Positions 21,630-33,300 of a stretch of DNA of 47,333 nt are shown piece by piece. Under the pieces are notes generated by a model. The model was given only the letters and a program-made list of their open reading frames with translations. It had not been told where the DNA came from and ran no database searches. The stretch is from Planoprotostelium fungivorum (Eukaryota; Evosea; Variosea; Cavosteliida; Cavosteliaceae), in assembly GCA_003024175.1 (NCBI GenBank), contig MDYQ01000216.1:1-47333 (forward strand). The letters run 5' to 3'. Positions within the stretch are counted from its first letter, which is position 1, and each line of letters starts with the position of its first letter. Position numbers and translations under genes: made by a program.

Positions 21630-21704
21630 AGATGGTCGGATGGATGAATGCGCGAAATATTTGTCCCTTGAGTTGTATTTGCATAAAAACATCACAGCGG
21701 ATGA

Positions 21705-24700
21705 ATGGGAGGCCATGATGGGCCGGCGGCGAAGAATGGCCCTTCTGAGGGGACAGATGTGCCAAAAGTCAGCACTGAAGAGGACAGCTATCTCAGCACT
21801 CTGATAGAGTCTGATCAGCTGGAACCTGCTGTCCGCGCAGTGTTTGAGGCGATGAAAGATAAGGAGATTCAATCTAACCTCGAAAACTTCATAGAGAAGA
21901 AGGAGAAGGACATCGGTCACATCTGCAATTGGCATTACCAAGTGACGAGGAGTGAAGGAAGCAATATCTAATATCAGTAGGAATTCATTGGTGCTGTCGA
22001 TGAGCTCTTGGAAGTGCGATCTGAAACGAGAGAATTGAAACAGAACATCAGCACNAGGAGATTCAATCTAACCTCGAAAACTTCATAGAGAAGAAGGAGA
22101 AGGACATCGGTCACATCTGCAATTGGCATTACCAAGTGACGAGGAGAGAAGGGAAACAACATCTAATATTAGTAGGAATTCATTGGTGCTGTCGATGAGC
22201 TCTTGGAAGTGCGATCTGAAACGAGAGAATTGAAGCAGAACATCAGCACTCTCAACTCCAGTCTGCAGTCAGCAGGGTCTCATTTTGTGAATATGGTACG
22301 TGGTGATGTCGGTTCATCGATTGATTAGGAATGGACAGTATTCTACTCTTCTGTCTCATAGGCACATACGATCCAATATCGGTCTTGCCATTCAAGTCAC
22401 ACAAGATTCAATCTACGTCTTAGAAAAGATCTCACAGATCGAAAAATGGGTGGACGAGAGGCAATATTACATGGCCATCAGAGTGAGTCTCTGATGGTGG
22501 CATCCACTGATCACAGCAGAATCTGTCCCAATTGGAGAAAGAATATCTTCCCAGAGTGAGCCAGTACTCGTTCATTCAATATTTAGGTACTCTATTCAAC
22601 ATCTTCCCTCACTCACCTGAACAGGTTCAAACATCCCTGGAATGAAAGAGAGGATCTTACAACAGAGCAAGAAGGAATTCAACGATTGGCTGCTGAACAT
22701 CAGAACTCACTGTGGAGAGATAGGAAAGTTCTCCATCGATCAGACCACAGCACAACATCGATTGGACAAGAAGAAGCACATCTCCACCCGTACCATCGAT
22801 GTAGACACTTACCAATCTCGCAATCACTCTGCAGCACCATCCACGAAGGAGAACAAGAAGCAGACAGTCAAGGAAGAAATGAAGGACGAAGATATCATAC
22901 AAGGTGACGTGGTGTCACGTGATGATGCATTGAGAGAGTACAGAGTCACTGTTTGATAACAGCCGGTATAAGATCGAGTTCACACCACTATATCAATGTA
23001 TTCATGTCTACCAATACATGGATCAATTGGAAAGCTTCATCGCCTATTACCGAGAGAACAGAAAGGTGATTGTGACCGTCTTACAGCGTAGACTGAATGA
23101 AAAAGCTGCAAGCCAATAAGGCTCTGAAGCCAAAGCACGGTCTGTCCTTCTCGACACCAGGTGTGATGAATTGAATTCGATCCTCAACTCAATAACGAAG
23201 ATGGCTACAAGAAATACTTTTATGACATAGCGGGTATATTCATTGTGGAGGACACCATCTCAAAATCTACCACCAATCTGGTACCGGTGTCTGATGTGAG
23301 TCTCATCCTTTGTCCTACAAATTCGTCTCCACTAGTACTGGTGTAGAAAATCATTCGCATCAGATCGAGAAGCTGTGGCACACAGCAGTGGCCAAGATGA
23401 AAGGAGTCTTAGAAGAGCAGATGAGCTACACCTTTGACCCAAGTGCTCTACTTCAGGTGATCGTAACCGTCGTACCTATGGCTGAAATCATCAGGTTAAA
23501 AATTTTCTGTATATATTTTGTAGAACAATGCAAGCATACGGCTACGATGTATCGCAGCTCGTGGGATTTTTCGATAACGTGAGAACTACCTTCGCTGATC
23601 TAGCCATCAACAGTGCACATAAGAGATTCATGTCGGTGAGTGACCACTCAACGAAACGATCCAAGTTCGATTGACGACATCAGATACTGGATGAAGAAAA
23701 GTGGACGTCTCTAAGTGTGCAAGACGAGAAGGAGTATCTGTCTACGATTGTAGAGAATCAACTGCAAATCACAGAGTCAAGATAGTGAGCACAACCATTT
23801 TCCTTACCCTATAGAATATTGTGATCGAATGCTGAGAAGATGGCAGCCTCCCTCAGACGTTTCCATTCTCCAGGATGGTACCACAGTACTGCCACATCAT
23901 CAAGAACCTAATCATCGATTTCTACAAATTCGCACAGAATCTTCCCGATCTGGACGAGTACACGAGGAAATCAACGGAGGGAGTCATCGCACAATTCAAT
24001 ACCACATGGATGTCGTTCATCAATGGAACCAAATCGATGAATGTCTACACTCGCACCTGGGTCAATTTCAGTCACCTGCAGAAGGTGGTATCTGATTGGG
24101 AGAACACCATCTCCAAGTTGTCTTATCAATCCACTGCGGTACGTCTCAACACACCCTCTTTCGTGGAGTTTAGCAGTCAGATCGTGAGTCGATGCCTGTC
24201 ACGAAGGTGACGCGTGGTAGGAGGCCATGCTGTTAGAGCTGGTGGAGAACAAAGTTCAAGAGTTCGTCGTGGCGATGAAACAACAACTACCTCCATGGAC
24301 ACCGAGCAGCATCAAGAATGAACCGAGAGATTACGCTCAGCAGATGATCAACTGGTTGGATCAGAATAACCAGATCTGGGCCATCCTACCGAAAGACATC
24401 CAGTCGAGCCTGCAGTTCAGGGCCTTACACAAGATATCCTACGGAATAGTGGTGCGTGCTCGTGAAGTCGAAGGTGACAGAGACAGGGATATATCGGAGG
24501 CGATGAAGTGTTTCGGTTCAACTCGAATGCACTCCGTGCCATCGACTGTGATCTGAGGTTCATGGAGAGTTACAGCGAGAGATCCAATATCCCCACATCA
24601 CAAGATGCCATGGCTGAACTACGACAACTGATCGATCTCTTGTTATCTGACCAAATGCAAGAGTTTGAAGATCCCATCGTCCGGAAGCAGAGGTACTTCC

Positions 24701-24869
24701 GTCTCTTTGATTTCGTGAAATTACAACACATCCTCGAGAAGTGAGAACGTCCTTTGTGAATCTACGACTGAGAGATACAGATTCAAAGAAGAAGCGAGAT
24801 TCTTTGGAAGGAAGGGACCCAAAGACCAACAGATTGCCGCTCTCATCGCTTGGTTGAAGAAATGGTAAA
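21705..24869 (+). CDS. Exocyst complex component Sec15 (EXOC6)
   Basis: Sec15 links Rab/Sec4 GTPases on secretory vesicles to the exocyst at the plasma membrane. From ATG 21705: ESDQLEPAVRAVFEAMKDK, then KDIGHICNWHYQ and EFIGAVDELLEVRSETRELK, the family hallmark. Later come PLYQCIHVYQYMDQLESF, GYKKYFYDIAGIFIVED, the FYKFAQNLPDLDEYTRKST helix, and near the end RFNSNALRAIDCDL and FVKLQHILEK. Many introns of 36-60 nt. Sequence is diverged from animal Sec15 but the whole length (roughly 700 residues) is covered. Positions 21862-22248 contain a 194-bp duplication around an N that would break the protein; without it the exons read through normally, so I regard the gene as intact. Confidence 0.88.
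21862..22248 (+). repeat. 194-bp tandem duplication around an N (likely assembly artefact)
   Basis: 21862-22054 and 22056-22248 are near-identical, separated by the single N at 22055. Both hold the same Sec15 exon, intron and next exon. The intron copies differ by a few substitutions and small indels (AGTGAAGGAAGC versus AGAGAAGGGAAAC), as alleles would. Confidence 0.9.
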
Positions 24870-24915
24870 TCACGAAAGTCTCTCGATGCCTGTGTTCCGT
24901 ATACAAAGAACGAGT

Positions 24916-26555
24916 TTATAGAACCAACTTGTCGATCGACTGCAAGAGATCGTTGGTCACATCATCTGTGTCTTCGATTCCACAGGAGAAACGGATCAAA
25001 CCGTCTTCGATGCCGATCTTGGCTCTATCCTCCGGTGTGACATTCCAGTAGCTCATCACGGTCGGTTGTTCGATGAGAGACTCTACACCACCGAGAGAGG
25101 GTGCGATGTAAGGGATCTTCACCCCATCGATCACTGCCGCCGCTCCCTTCAGCCCTCCCTGCATCCATGTTAACCCTTCCGCAGTCATTCGGATCACCTT
25201 GACGACAAAGGAGACGACACCACCGAAACCATTCTTGAAATATTTCTTTGCCACTTGATGATCTGGGTGAGAAGGGAGACCGGGGTAGATGACTCGCTCG
25301 ATCTGAAGAGCGTCACGATTTGTTTTTGTTGCATCAAATTCGTCACCTTTGGATGGTTCTCGAGGAGTTGTGCGATGTGCATGGCGGTCTCGTTGCACTG
25401 TCGGACTCGGATGTTCAGCGTCTTTAAGCCTCTCAATAAGAGATACGCTGCGTGGGGATCGAAGATTCCTCCCAGGACACCATGGAAGCTTCGGATCTTG
25501 TCGATCAACTGCGAGAGTTCGGTTCAACGTTGACGAGGATGCTCACCTCTTTCTTTCCAACTAATGATCCAGCAATCACATCGTTGTGACCTAAAATCTG
25601 GTCGTGAGAAACAGAGAAATGGGATGGTAAGACAGAGAAAGACGGAGTAGAAAGAGAAGACACTGACCTCCTAAATACTTGGTGGCTGAGGAGAGAACGA
25701 TGTCTGCACCAAAATCGATGGGTCGGAGGACGATCGGAGTGGCAAAGGTTGTGTCGATGGCAACAATGACATTCTTCTCGTGGCAGAGTTGTACGACGAC
25801 AGAAAGATCGACGCATCTCAGGTACGGATTGGTGGGTGTCTCTGAGAAGAAGATCTTCGCATCTCCCTCCTTTAAAGCGTCCTTCAGACCTTCTGTATCG
25901 TTCGGTTGAATGACTGTACAGGATATGTTCATCTTGGGTAGAAAACCTAAAGATGTGAGAAGATGAGAGCACAGAGATCAAACCTTGGATAAACTGTCTC
26001 GTTCTACGGTAACAGTCTGTCGTCGTGATCAAACGATCGCCCGGTTGTAAAAGACTGAGGAGCATCGTCGTACAAGAGCTCATGCCGGAAGCAGACAGCA
26101 GACAGGACTCTCCTCCGTCTAATATGGCTAGTTTGGCCTCAGCTGCAGATACGGTTGGATTTCCGTATCTTCCGTATTCGAAGGATTGATGTCTTCCCTC
26201 GTTGAAGTCGATGACCTAACATTTCCTCTCAGTGGGGCTCCTTCTCACGAGTGCCCACCTGTTGTGTATCTTTGAACCAATACGATGATGTCAGAGCGAT
26301 GGGTGTTGTGATCGTGTCTGAGGTGTTAGGACGTCCTTGTCTCTCGCCTGCTTGAACCGAAGCCGTCGAACTTCCAAGATTTTTGAAGTCAAGATGATGC
26401 CCCCTCTTTGGCACATACTCCTGTGGATCAGGAATCTAACAAGATTCAGTGAGTAGCACAGTGGGTGTGCTGATCGAAGAGCATCATACCTTAGCATCGT
26501 CAGGAACAGGATTTCCACTTGATTCATTCATCGCGTGTGCCGTGGACTGAGACAT
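24916..26555 (-). CDS. Cystathionine gamma-synthase, plant type
   Basis: A PLP enzyme joining cysteine to an activated homoserine ester to make cystathionine for methionine synthesis. From ATG 26555 (MSQSTAHAMNESS) the chain shows TITTPIALTSSYWFKDT and FEYGRYGNPT (substrate and cofactor loop), then ASGMSSCTTMLLSLLQPGD and FFSETPTNPYLRCVDL. The PLP lysine lies in SSATKYLGG followed across an intron by HNDVIAG. Further on are GGIFDPHAAYLLLRGLKT, YPGLPSHPDHQVAKKYF and the diagnostic KIPYIAPSLGGVESLIEQP. It ends DLLQSIDKLVL. These features are closest to the plant/algal branch rather than bacterial MetB or animal CTH. Animals normally lack this enzyme, which is informative about the host. 46 bp separate its end from Sec15. 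Confidence 0.9.
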
Positions 26556-26636
26556 GATGACTGTATCTGTGTCCACTGTTGTATTATGTGCCTTCACAGA
26601 ATTTGTGGAAGTCGACGTTGATGACGAATCGCGCAG

Positions 26637-26644
26637 TCACGTGG
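26637..26644. promoter_or_regulatory. TCACGTGG element in a divergent promoter
   Basis: A CACGTG core sits in the 121-bp gap between the cystathionine gamma-synthase start (26555, minus) and the IMP2-like start (26677, plus), close to the latter. Confidence 0.4.
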
Positions 26645-26676
26645 TCTGATGTGATCTCTTGAACGGCCGGTTTGGA

Positions 26677-27342
26677 ATGGCCTCAGCACTAGTTCGGCGC
26701 TTAGGAACTGCAGTTTGGTCTGCTCCTTCGATATGTGCAACTGGATGGGTGTTCCAAAGATATGTCCTCAGCGCTGATATGGTGAGCTACCAAACGGAAT
26801 TCAAGTTGATGGCTTCTTAGACAGCGGGAGATTCGATGGAACCCACTATAAAGTGTGACCGATTCATAGAAATTGTAACATCTAATCTGAATAGGTCTGG
26901 TGATGTGGTCCTGATCGATCGCACGAAAGCATACAGTCCACACAAATATACCATCGGTGACGTTATAATGTATTCTACCGCACTCTGATGATTTGATGAC
27001 ATCAAAGAGGTTTAAGTCCCCTGTACAACCCACAGAAAGGTGCATCAAGCGAATAAGAGCAGTAGTGAGTTATTATAGATCGATTTGATGTGCTAATCGC
27101 GCAGGGTGGTGATTTTCTGGTGTTACCACAAAAGACTCATGACGATGTCCCCCCTGCCAACGTGGAGTACGATTACATCAATGTTCCAATGGGCTCTGTA
27201 TGGGTAGAAGGTGTTTGTCATCATTCTCGTTCACAGAGATAAGAACCGTGAAGGTGATAATCCCTCTTCTTCGTTAGACTCCAGAGATTTTGGGCCTCTA
27301 CCTCTCAATCTGATACTGGGCAGACCTTTCTATCGGGTATAG
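26677..27342 (+). CDS. Mitochondrial inner membrane protease subunit 2-like (S26 signal peptidase)
   Basis: Cleaves sorting signals of proteins in the intermembrane space. From ATG 26677 (MASALVRRLGTAVWSAPS) a basic amphipathic start leads to the catalytic Ser in TAGDSMEPTI. DVVLIDRTKAYSPHKYTIGD follows. After an intron comes the catalytic Lys region SPVQPTERCIKRIRA, then GGDFLVLPQ and VPMGSVWVE. The closing box is SRDFGPLPLNLILGR, ending PFYRV at 27342. Order, spacing and Ser/Lys dyad fit IMP2/IMMP2L. To keep the frame, the last two introns must be only about 28 and 24 nt (starting near 27211 and 27255), which is exceptionally short. Confidence 0.82.
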
Positions 27343-27673
27343 TACTGATAAATAATTTGATTAGGGCTAAAAAGGAACAGGTTGGGTCAGACTTCAAACC
27401 AGGGCGCATTGCGTCTGATTCAACGTATTACGAAACACACCCAGGCCACTCAGAAAAACCATTCTAATGAAAGAGGAAACCTTTTATTCATCGAGTTCAA
27501 CGAGAGTATACCTCCTTGTGAACATGTTAGCTCTGGAACTCAAGAGGTTGCTGTCCTGCGCTCATCTTACATAAGTGCACAACATTCATTTTGGAAGGCT
27601 ATTTCTCCTACCTCTTGCTTTACGATCTCCTGTAGTTCGTTCTATATGTCCTTACAGCCTTTCTCTCTCCTCT
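27343..27673 (+). other. Intergenic stretch, nothing supported
   Basis: Between IMP2 and the small minus-strand gene there is a chance-looking open frame (27382-27681) with no family resemblance, followed by a T-rich, CT-rich stretch that may be the shared 3' region of two convergent genes. Confidence 0.4.
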
Positions 27674-27936
27674 TTATATAGGTCTGGCGTCATCGTTTCC
27701 TTCGATGAAGATGAAAGAAAGATGACTGAGCTCGGGGACGTTGTAAGCATCTAAGGGGACTGGTCTGTGCACTGCCACAATTCTCATCTCCACTCCTAGG
27801 TAGTATTCATCTCGATTCTCCTCTTCGTGGCTGCCTGTAATAATTCTATCTTCAATCAATTTATTTATTTTCTCATCCACCTTTTTCACATCGGATGATC
27901 GGTGGTGATGTTGAATTTGATGTCTCTATGTGCCAT
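27674..27936 (-). CDS. Unknown 72-residue protein, two exons
   Basis: ATG 27936 begins MAHRDIKFNITTDHP. A 44-nt intron (donor GTGAAAAAGG, acceptor GAAGATAG) joins in frame to ITGSHEEENRDEYYLGVEM, then AVHRPVPLDAYNVP, and it ends IFIEGNDDARPI. Reading without the intron gives a longer Lys-rich alternative start, so the 5' end is not certain. The acidic, compact composition looks like a real small subunit, but I recognise no family. Its start overlaps, antisense, the signal-peptide exon of the next gene by about 28 bp. Confidence 0.5.
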
Positions 27937-29879
27937 TCTGTTATTCCTCACGTTACATTGTATCACTCCAGCCCTAGGTGAAGAGATAACCTGAACATTT
28001 CTTCTGACTTCGGATAGGTGATGATAGAGACTATGGCGCAATATTCGTGAGTCTCTACCACTAAGGATTTACTGATTCGTCTATAGTCTGTCAAAAGAGA
28101 AGGTACTTGTATCCAGAAGTATAGCTGGCCGACAGGAACAGTTTTGAGTGTCAGCGATCCCCAACATGATTTCAAAGAGGAAGCGATCGGTTACGAGAAT
28201 GAGACCTGCATTACGGATGGTGAGACTCAGAGCTGCATCGGAATTTAACATGATTAGTATTATCATCGATGGTGGATGTGGACACCATCAACTCAACGAT
28301 GAGCACAATGCTGAATTTGATCAACATCCCCTCGTCGAAAAAATACACCGTGCTTCTATTATTCTGCACGACACTGCGTGAGTCTATCCTTTCCATGACT
28401 TCGATTGACGACAACAGCCTTTGCGAACAATGAAACCGAGCAGGCGATAAGAAACTATCTTCAAAACTCAGGGTTCAGATTCGACGACGGATTCTTAAGA
28501 ATCGTGAATGGATCCGAGAAAGGTGAGGGTGGAGAGCATCTGAAGACTGAACTAGTCACAGCCATCGATCAATGGATACTCATCAACTATTTTAACGGTA
28601 AGCTCAGAGCATCTGAAACTTTACAATCATGGGGTGTATTAGGTGACCTCTTCCTTCTTGACCTGTTATAAACCTTTTGCTGACGATGAAAGATCTAGGA
28701 CAGAACTCTATTTACATCGCTTACGAGATGGAAGATAATGGAACATCTGTGCGTGAATTCATCATCAACACGACAGCTCGCTATGTCTTTGGAAACCAGA
28801 CGAAAGGCCCGGGGTACAATTCGTCTCACGAACAAGCCGAGGTGAGTTCGATGTGAAAGGACATTCTGACTCGAATAGAAAATCATCGGATCAGGAAAGA
28901 ACCCTTGTTTACGGAATAGCACGGTGGTCAACGGTACTCTCTATCTCTTATCCAGCTGGAACTGGACTTCTTGTCTCAATCTGACTGACCTCGTGGTACA
29001 AACTTACCAGGTACAGTGTGCTTCATCTGAACGTCTTCTCACTCGACAGCTGCCGGACATCCCAACAAACTCCACTTATTCCCTGACGGGTTGGATGTAT
29101 CCCGTCTTTGATGAACTGAAGATCGAGAACAACCAGACCTCTGTACCTTCTCTGGTGAAAGTGGACGATCGACGATGAGCTGACGCCTCGCAGGAGGCCC
29201 TGAAGAATCTGACCATCAGCAGTTGCAATCTACCCATCTACAACCAGACGAACGGAACGACCAATGGAACGGTGCGCACGGCTCAAATAGAGAACACCAG
29301 CAGCAGCTCCTACGTCAAATCCGAATGGTTCTGCTTCGATGCAGTCTACCTGTACAGTGTCTGTCATGCTCCTCTGAAGATCCCACTGACAGACTGCAGT
29401 TACTCGTCACTGGCTTTCAATTCGATGAGGGAGCCAATTTGATTGCACAACGGAACGTAACGAAGGAGTTGGAGATCGATTGGACACCGGGAGAGATGAT
29501 TCGAGAGGCCATTCTGCCCAGAGACAACTTGCGTGAGAAGAATCATTGTGGAGATGGAGCTGATGGAGGATCAGATTGTGAGGCCCTCCGCGACTGTGCC
29601 CTCTGCGTTTCAAATCCTTTCTGTGGGTTCTGTTATCGAAACGAGACGTGCTTTCCACACATGAATACACTCCTGCTGCCCTGCTTTGGTGCACCTGCCA
29701 TCACCCACTTGGATCAAGAGCACTGTCTGAAGGCATACAGTATCCCCAATATCGTCATCACCACCGTGGCTGGGACTTCCATCCTCCTTCTCCTCTTGGT
29801 GTCCAGCATCATCATTGTCTTCAGGAGACATCGTGATAGGAGGAATGGCTACATGTCAATAAAACACCACAATACGTAG
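27908..29879 (+). CDS. Type I membrane glycoprotein with a PSI domain
   Basis: A signal peptide (MLNLMSLCAILLFLTLHC) opens a luminal or extracellular region with many N-glycosylation sequons (for example NQTNGTTNGT) and paired Cys. Near the C-terminus a PSI domain shows its Cys spacing: DCEALRDCALCV then NPFCGFCYRNETCF. One membrane helix follows (IVITTVAGTSILLLLLVSS) and then a short basic tail ending RRNGYMSIKHHNT. YMSI is a Tyr-x-x-hydrophobic sorting signal. About nine introns of 37-60 nt join the exons in phase. PSI domains occur in plexins, semaphorins and integrins and usually brace other domains; here no other known domain is visible. A surface or endosomal receptor is plausible, ligand unknown. 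Confidence 0.7.
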
Positions 29880-30004
29880 TGCATATCTTTCTATTTATTG
29901 AGAGATAAAACCTCGATAATAATGTTGAGTCTGTATCTATCTCCTAAGGTGCTTTCATCGATGTGACTTTTTCATCGCGCTTCAAATTGGATGACTGGTA
30001 TGCA

Positions 30005-30191
30005 TCAGATGTTGCTCTTATCTACAAAGACAATCTCACTTCTCTTGGTCCTCTTCTTATACATGATTCTGTGGCCACAATTGCGGCAACGGATGGGATC
30101 TTTAGGTTTCAGTTCTTGTTCAGACCCACAATCTGTTAGATAATTAGGGGCTTGTTGTCTATCTATCCCTACCTCCGCAGACGTATATCAT
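30005..30191 (-). CDS. RNA polymerase subunit RPABC4 (RPB12)
   Basis: A tiny zinc-binding subunit common to RNA polymerases I, II and III. Exon 1 from ATG 30191 is only MIYVCG plus one base. After a 40-nt intron the chain continues [19 protein letters not shown] and [16 protein letters not shown], ending at a TGA at 30005. Four zinc Cys (CGDC and CRNC) and the invariant [10 protein letters not shown] are all present. Length (about 49 residues) matches the conserved core of the family. It lies convergent to the PSI gene (125 bp gap) and divergent from the next gene. Confidence 0.93.
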
Positions 30192-30315
30192 GTTTGATGT
30201 GATTCAAGATGATGCGGTTTTCTCAATTATCCGTTGCATTGTAGTGCGACGGTCTGGAATATTTGGTCCGCTGTTCCCTCCTGTTGGTGTCGAAAGAACC
30301 CGAACCACAACCCAC

Positions 30316-33300
30316 CATGCAATCAGAGACATTGGGCCATTTTTTCATCATCGGTGAGGACACATTTTCTCGTCTTGTTCACGATCCTTCAGATTTCGAG
30401 GCCGCAGACTCTGACCGAGGCAATCAGTACATCACGCTACACGAGACGAACGAAAGACCTCTATCGAGCACCAAAGGAGACCAAGTGATCGATTTGTAAG
30501 CATGGAATTGTCTGTCACGCACTCTTATCATTCGCAGCACCATCAGAGATTGGAACACTGATTTGACTCTCACATTGTGGAAAACAAGGAGGTTGAAGAA
30601 GGATAAAATCATTGCTTCAGAGACACTTGGGCTCAGTGAGTTAATCACAGGATCTCCGTTCCATGGAGGGACGAGAGGGAACAACGCATCGTGAGTACTT
30701 GATCAGCTCTTTATGAATAAAATTCTTCAGAGAGGAGCCGTGGTGGAAGGTGTGTGTGTTACGAGGAAGAAGAAAGAGCGCTGGAGATCACGTACCCGTG
30801 AGACTGAGAACGAGAGTGAACGGGTGGCCAGTGAGTGTATAGAATTCATGATTCATGCAGACTCGATCAGGTGGTGTACAAACAACTCTCGGGTGGATGG
30901 GATGATGTCAGAGCGTGCGTCAGCTCGTTCACCATGATGTGCGATGCAAAGGAGGAATCGGTTCGAGAATACATCAGAAGAGATATCTTGAGGAGAATGG
31001 GCGATCTCATATTAGATCGAACTGCCGAGCCAGAGAATCGAAGAAAACTCGTCCGTCTCGTTCATCTCCTCGTACATTCAGGTGGGCATCCTCTCTCATC
31101 TTTCCTTGACCCTGATAGGCAATGATGTTCTCCTGCTCCTCTGCAAGGAAGACATCATTTCGATCCTCTCGGATGTATTGAGAGTGAGGACGAACAAGTT
31201 GGAATGAATTAACAAATGCAGAGAGTGGAGGACATGGATCTGAGGAAGAGCTTGATGAAGGACACGAAACAGTTCTTCAAATATGGTGAGAGTCTCGAAG
31301 ATGACAACACTGATCGGCACAGTGGAGCACCAACGTACGATGGTGGAGTGTGGAATACTGGATCTATACATCCAATACACATACGATAGCACGTGTCCAC
31401 TCCATATACAGCTCTCCGCTTTGGACATCATCATGCAGTTTGATGGTGAGCAGTAAAGAGGGTCGAATTAAGTAGAGCAGGGGAGCACGAGAAGAGAATG
31501 ATCGAGAGTGGTATCTTGATCAACTTCAAGGAATTAATTCACCACGAGGACCGACAGGTCCAAGCTCGAGTTCTAGCCATCATTCAATCCATGGCGGGTG
31601 AGTGATGAAGAGTGATTCATCATGTTCATTTATTCAGTGAACCACAAAGAAGAGTTATTTGCGAGTGGTCTGTTGTGGGATATACTGCACACTCTCATCA
31701 TTCGAGACGATCCTCTCATCCAATTGAAGTCACTCTCTATCGTGCAACATTTTCAGAGTGAGAAGAACAGGAGGAAATTGAAATAACATGTGTAGGGGAG
31801 ATCGCAGCGAACGAGTGGAACCAAATCCTGTCGTGCATATCATCACTTCTCATCTCTGATGACCATAGAATCAGCCAATCAGCCATGGACATATGCAAGC
31901 TCTTTTTGAGTGAGAGAATCCAAGTTGAAACACCATGATTAACGAGAGATCAGATGACGATCAGAAGAACAGGATCAGCTTGGGTATCGTCAATCAGCTC
32001 ATCCAATTTCTACACGAGAGTCCCGATGAGCAGACTGTCACCAAAACGATGGATCTGTTGATGAGCATGGATCGTGAGCACAGTGAATGTGATGTAGAAT
32101 CTGATTCATGGAAGGGGACATCGTGTTACAGCATAGTGGAATCGACTGTATAAAGAACAAATTAGACGATGGAAATGAGACGATTCAATTGAAGACCATG
32201 GATTTTATCGAATCATTCAAGGATGAAGGTGAGCAATCATATCTATCTTCTGCTGAGAATTTCAGACCATCAAGAGAAATTGGTATCGGCAGGCGTACTA
32301 TCTAACGTGGGATTGACATCAGTCTGTGTACGATTAATGTCAAACAGATTTTGACATTTTTGACTGTCACTTTTGAGATGACGGAGAGGGATAAGAAAGA
32401 AAAAGAAGAAGGTGAGGGAAATCGAAACAGGAGAAAACTGATGAGAGTAGAGAGCCAAAAAGACGAGAAAGGAGAGGAAAATCGAGAACGGGAGAATGAT
32501 TCAAGTTCGAGCGTATCGACAGAAGAGGACGTAATACTGAGCGTAACAACTCCAGCGGGATACCATGAAGGTGGATGAGATGACTCATACAGGAGCTGAT
32601 GTACAGAAGATGATCGACAGATCAGAGCGGAGGAAGAGCAGGAAGAAATGATGGAATGGACTTGCCCTCAATGCCACGCTATCGTAGGATTAGATCGCAT
32701 CCACTGCACTCTCTGTGGCGACAGACGACCTGAACAGCCTCTCATCCTCTTTCCATCAGAAGAGGAGATCAACACTGCTCTCGTCAGAAGCTCTGCCGTC
32801 TCCGTATGTTTTCGAAACGGGATGTTGATTGACGATGACACAGGTGATGAAGAAAGAGAGTCCCGTGGAAGAAGAGAAGGAAGAGGAGGAAGAGACAGCG
32901 GAGCCAGTACCAGTGGCTGTCTTCATCCACTCGTTGACTCTGAGGATAAGAGCAATCCATCTCTTGATGGCTTTCCACCGTGAGTTCGTATATTGAGAGT
33001 GAATCTGATGTGTTATTAGCGAAATATCAAGCGAAAATGATCGAAGAGGGATTATTTAGGTACATTGTACACCACTTGCAGGGAGAGACACTGTTCGAGG
33101 TAAATGAAGTGAAGTGATGATGACTGAGAGAGAAAGGCGATCAAGATGATATCTCAGATAGAGCAGTCGCACCATGACGAGATGGTTGAAGGAGGAATCA
33201 TGGAGAAATTGATCGAAAATATCACACCAAATAACATCAAAGTCATTCTGTTGGTGCTGAGAAATATAAGAGGTAAGAAGACGATCGAGAGGAGACTTAT

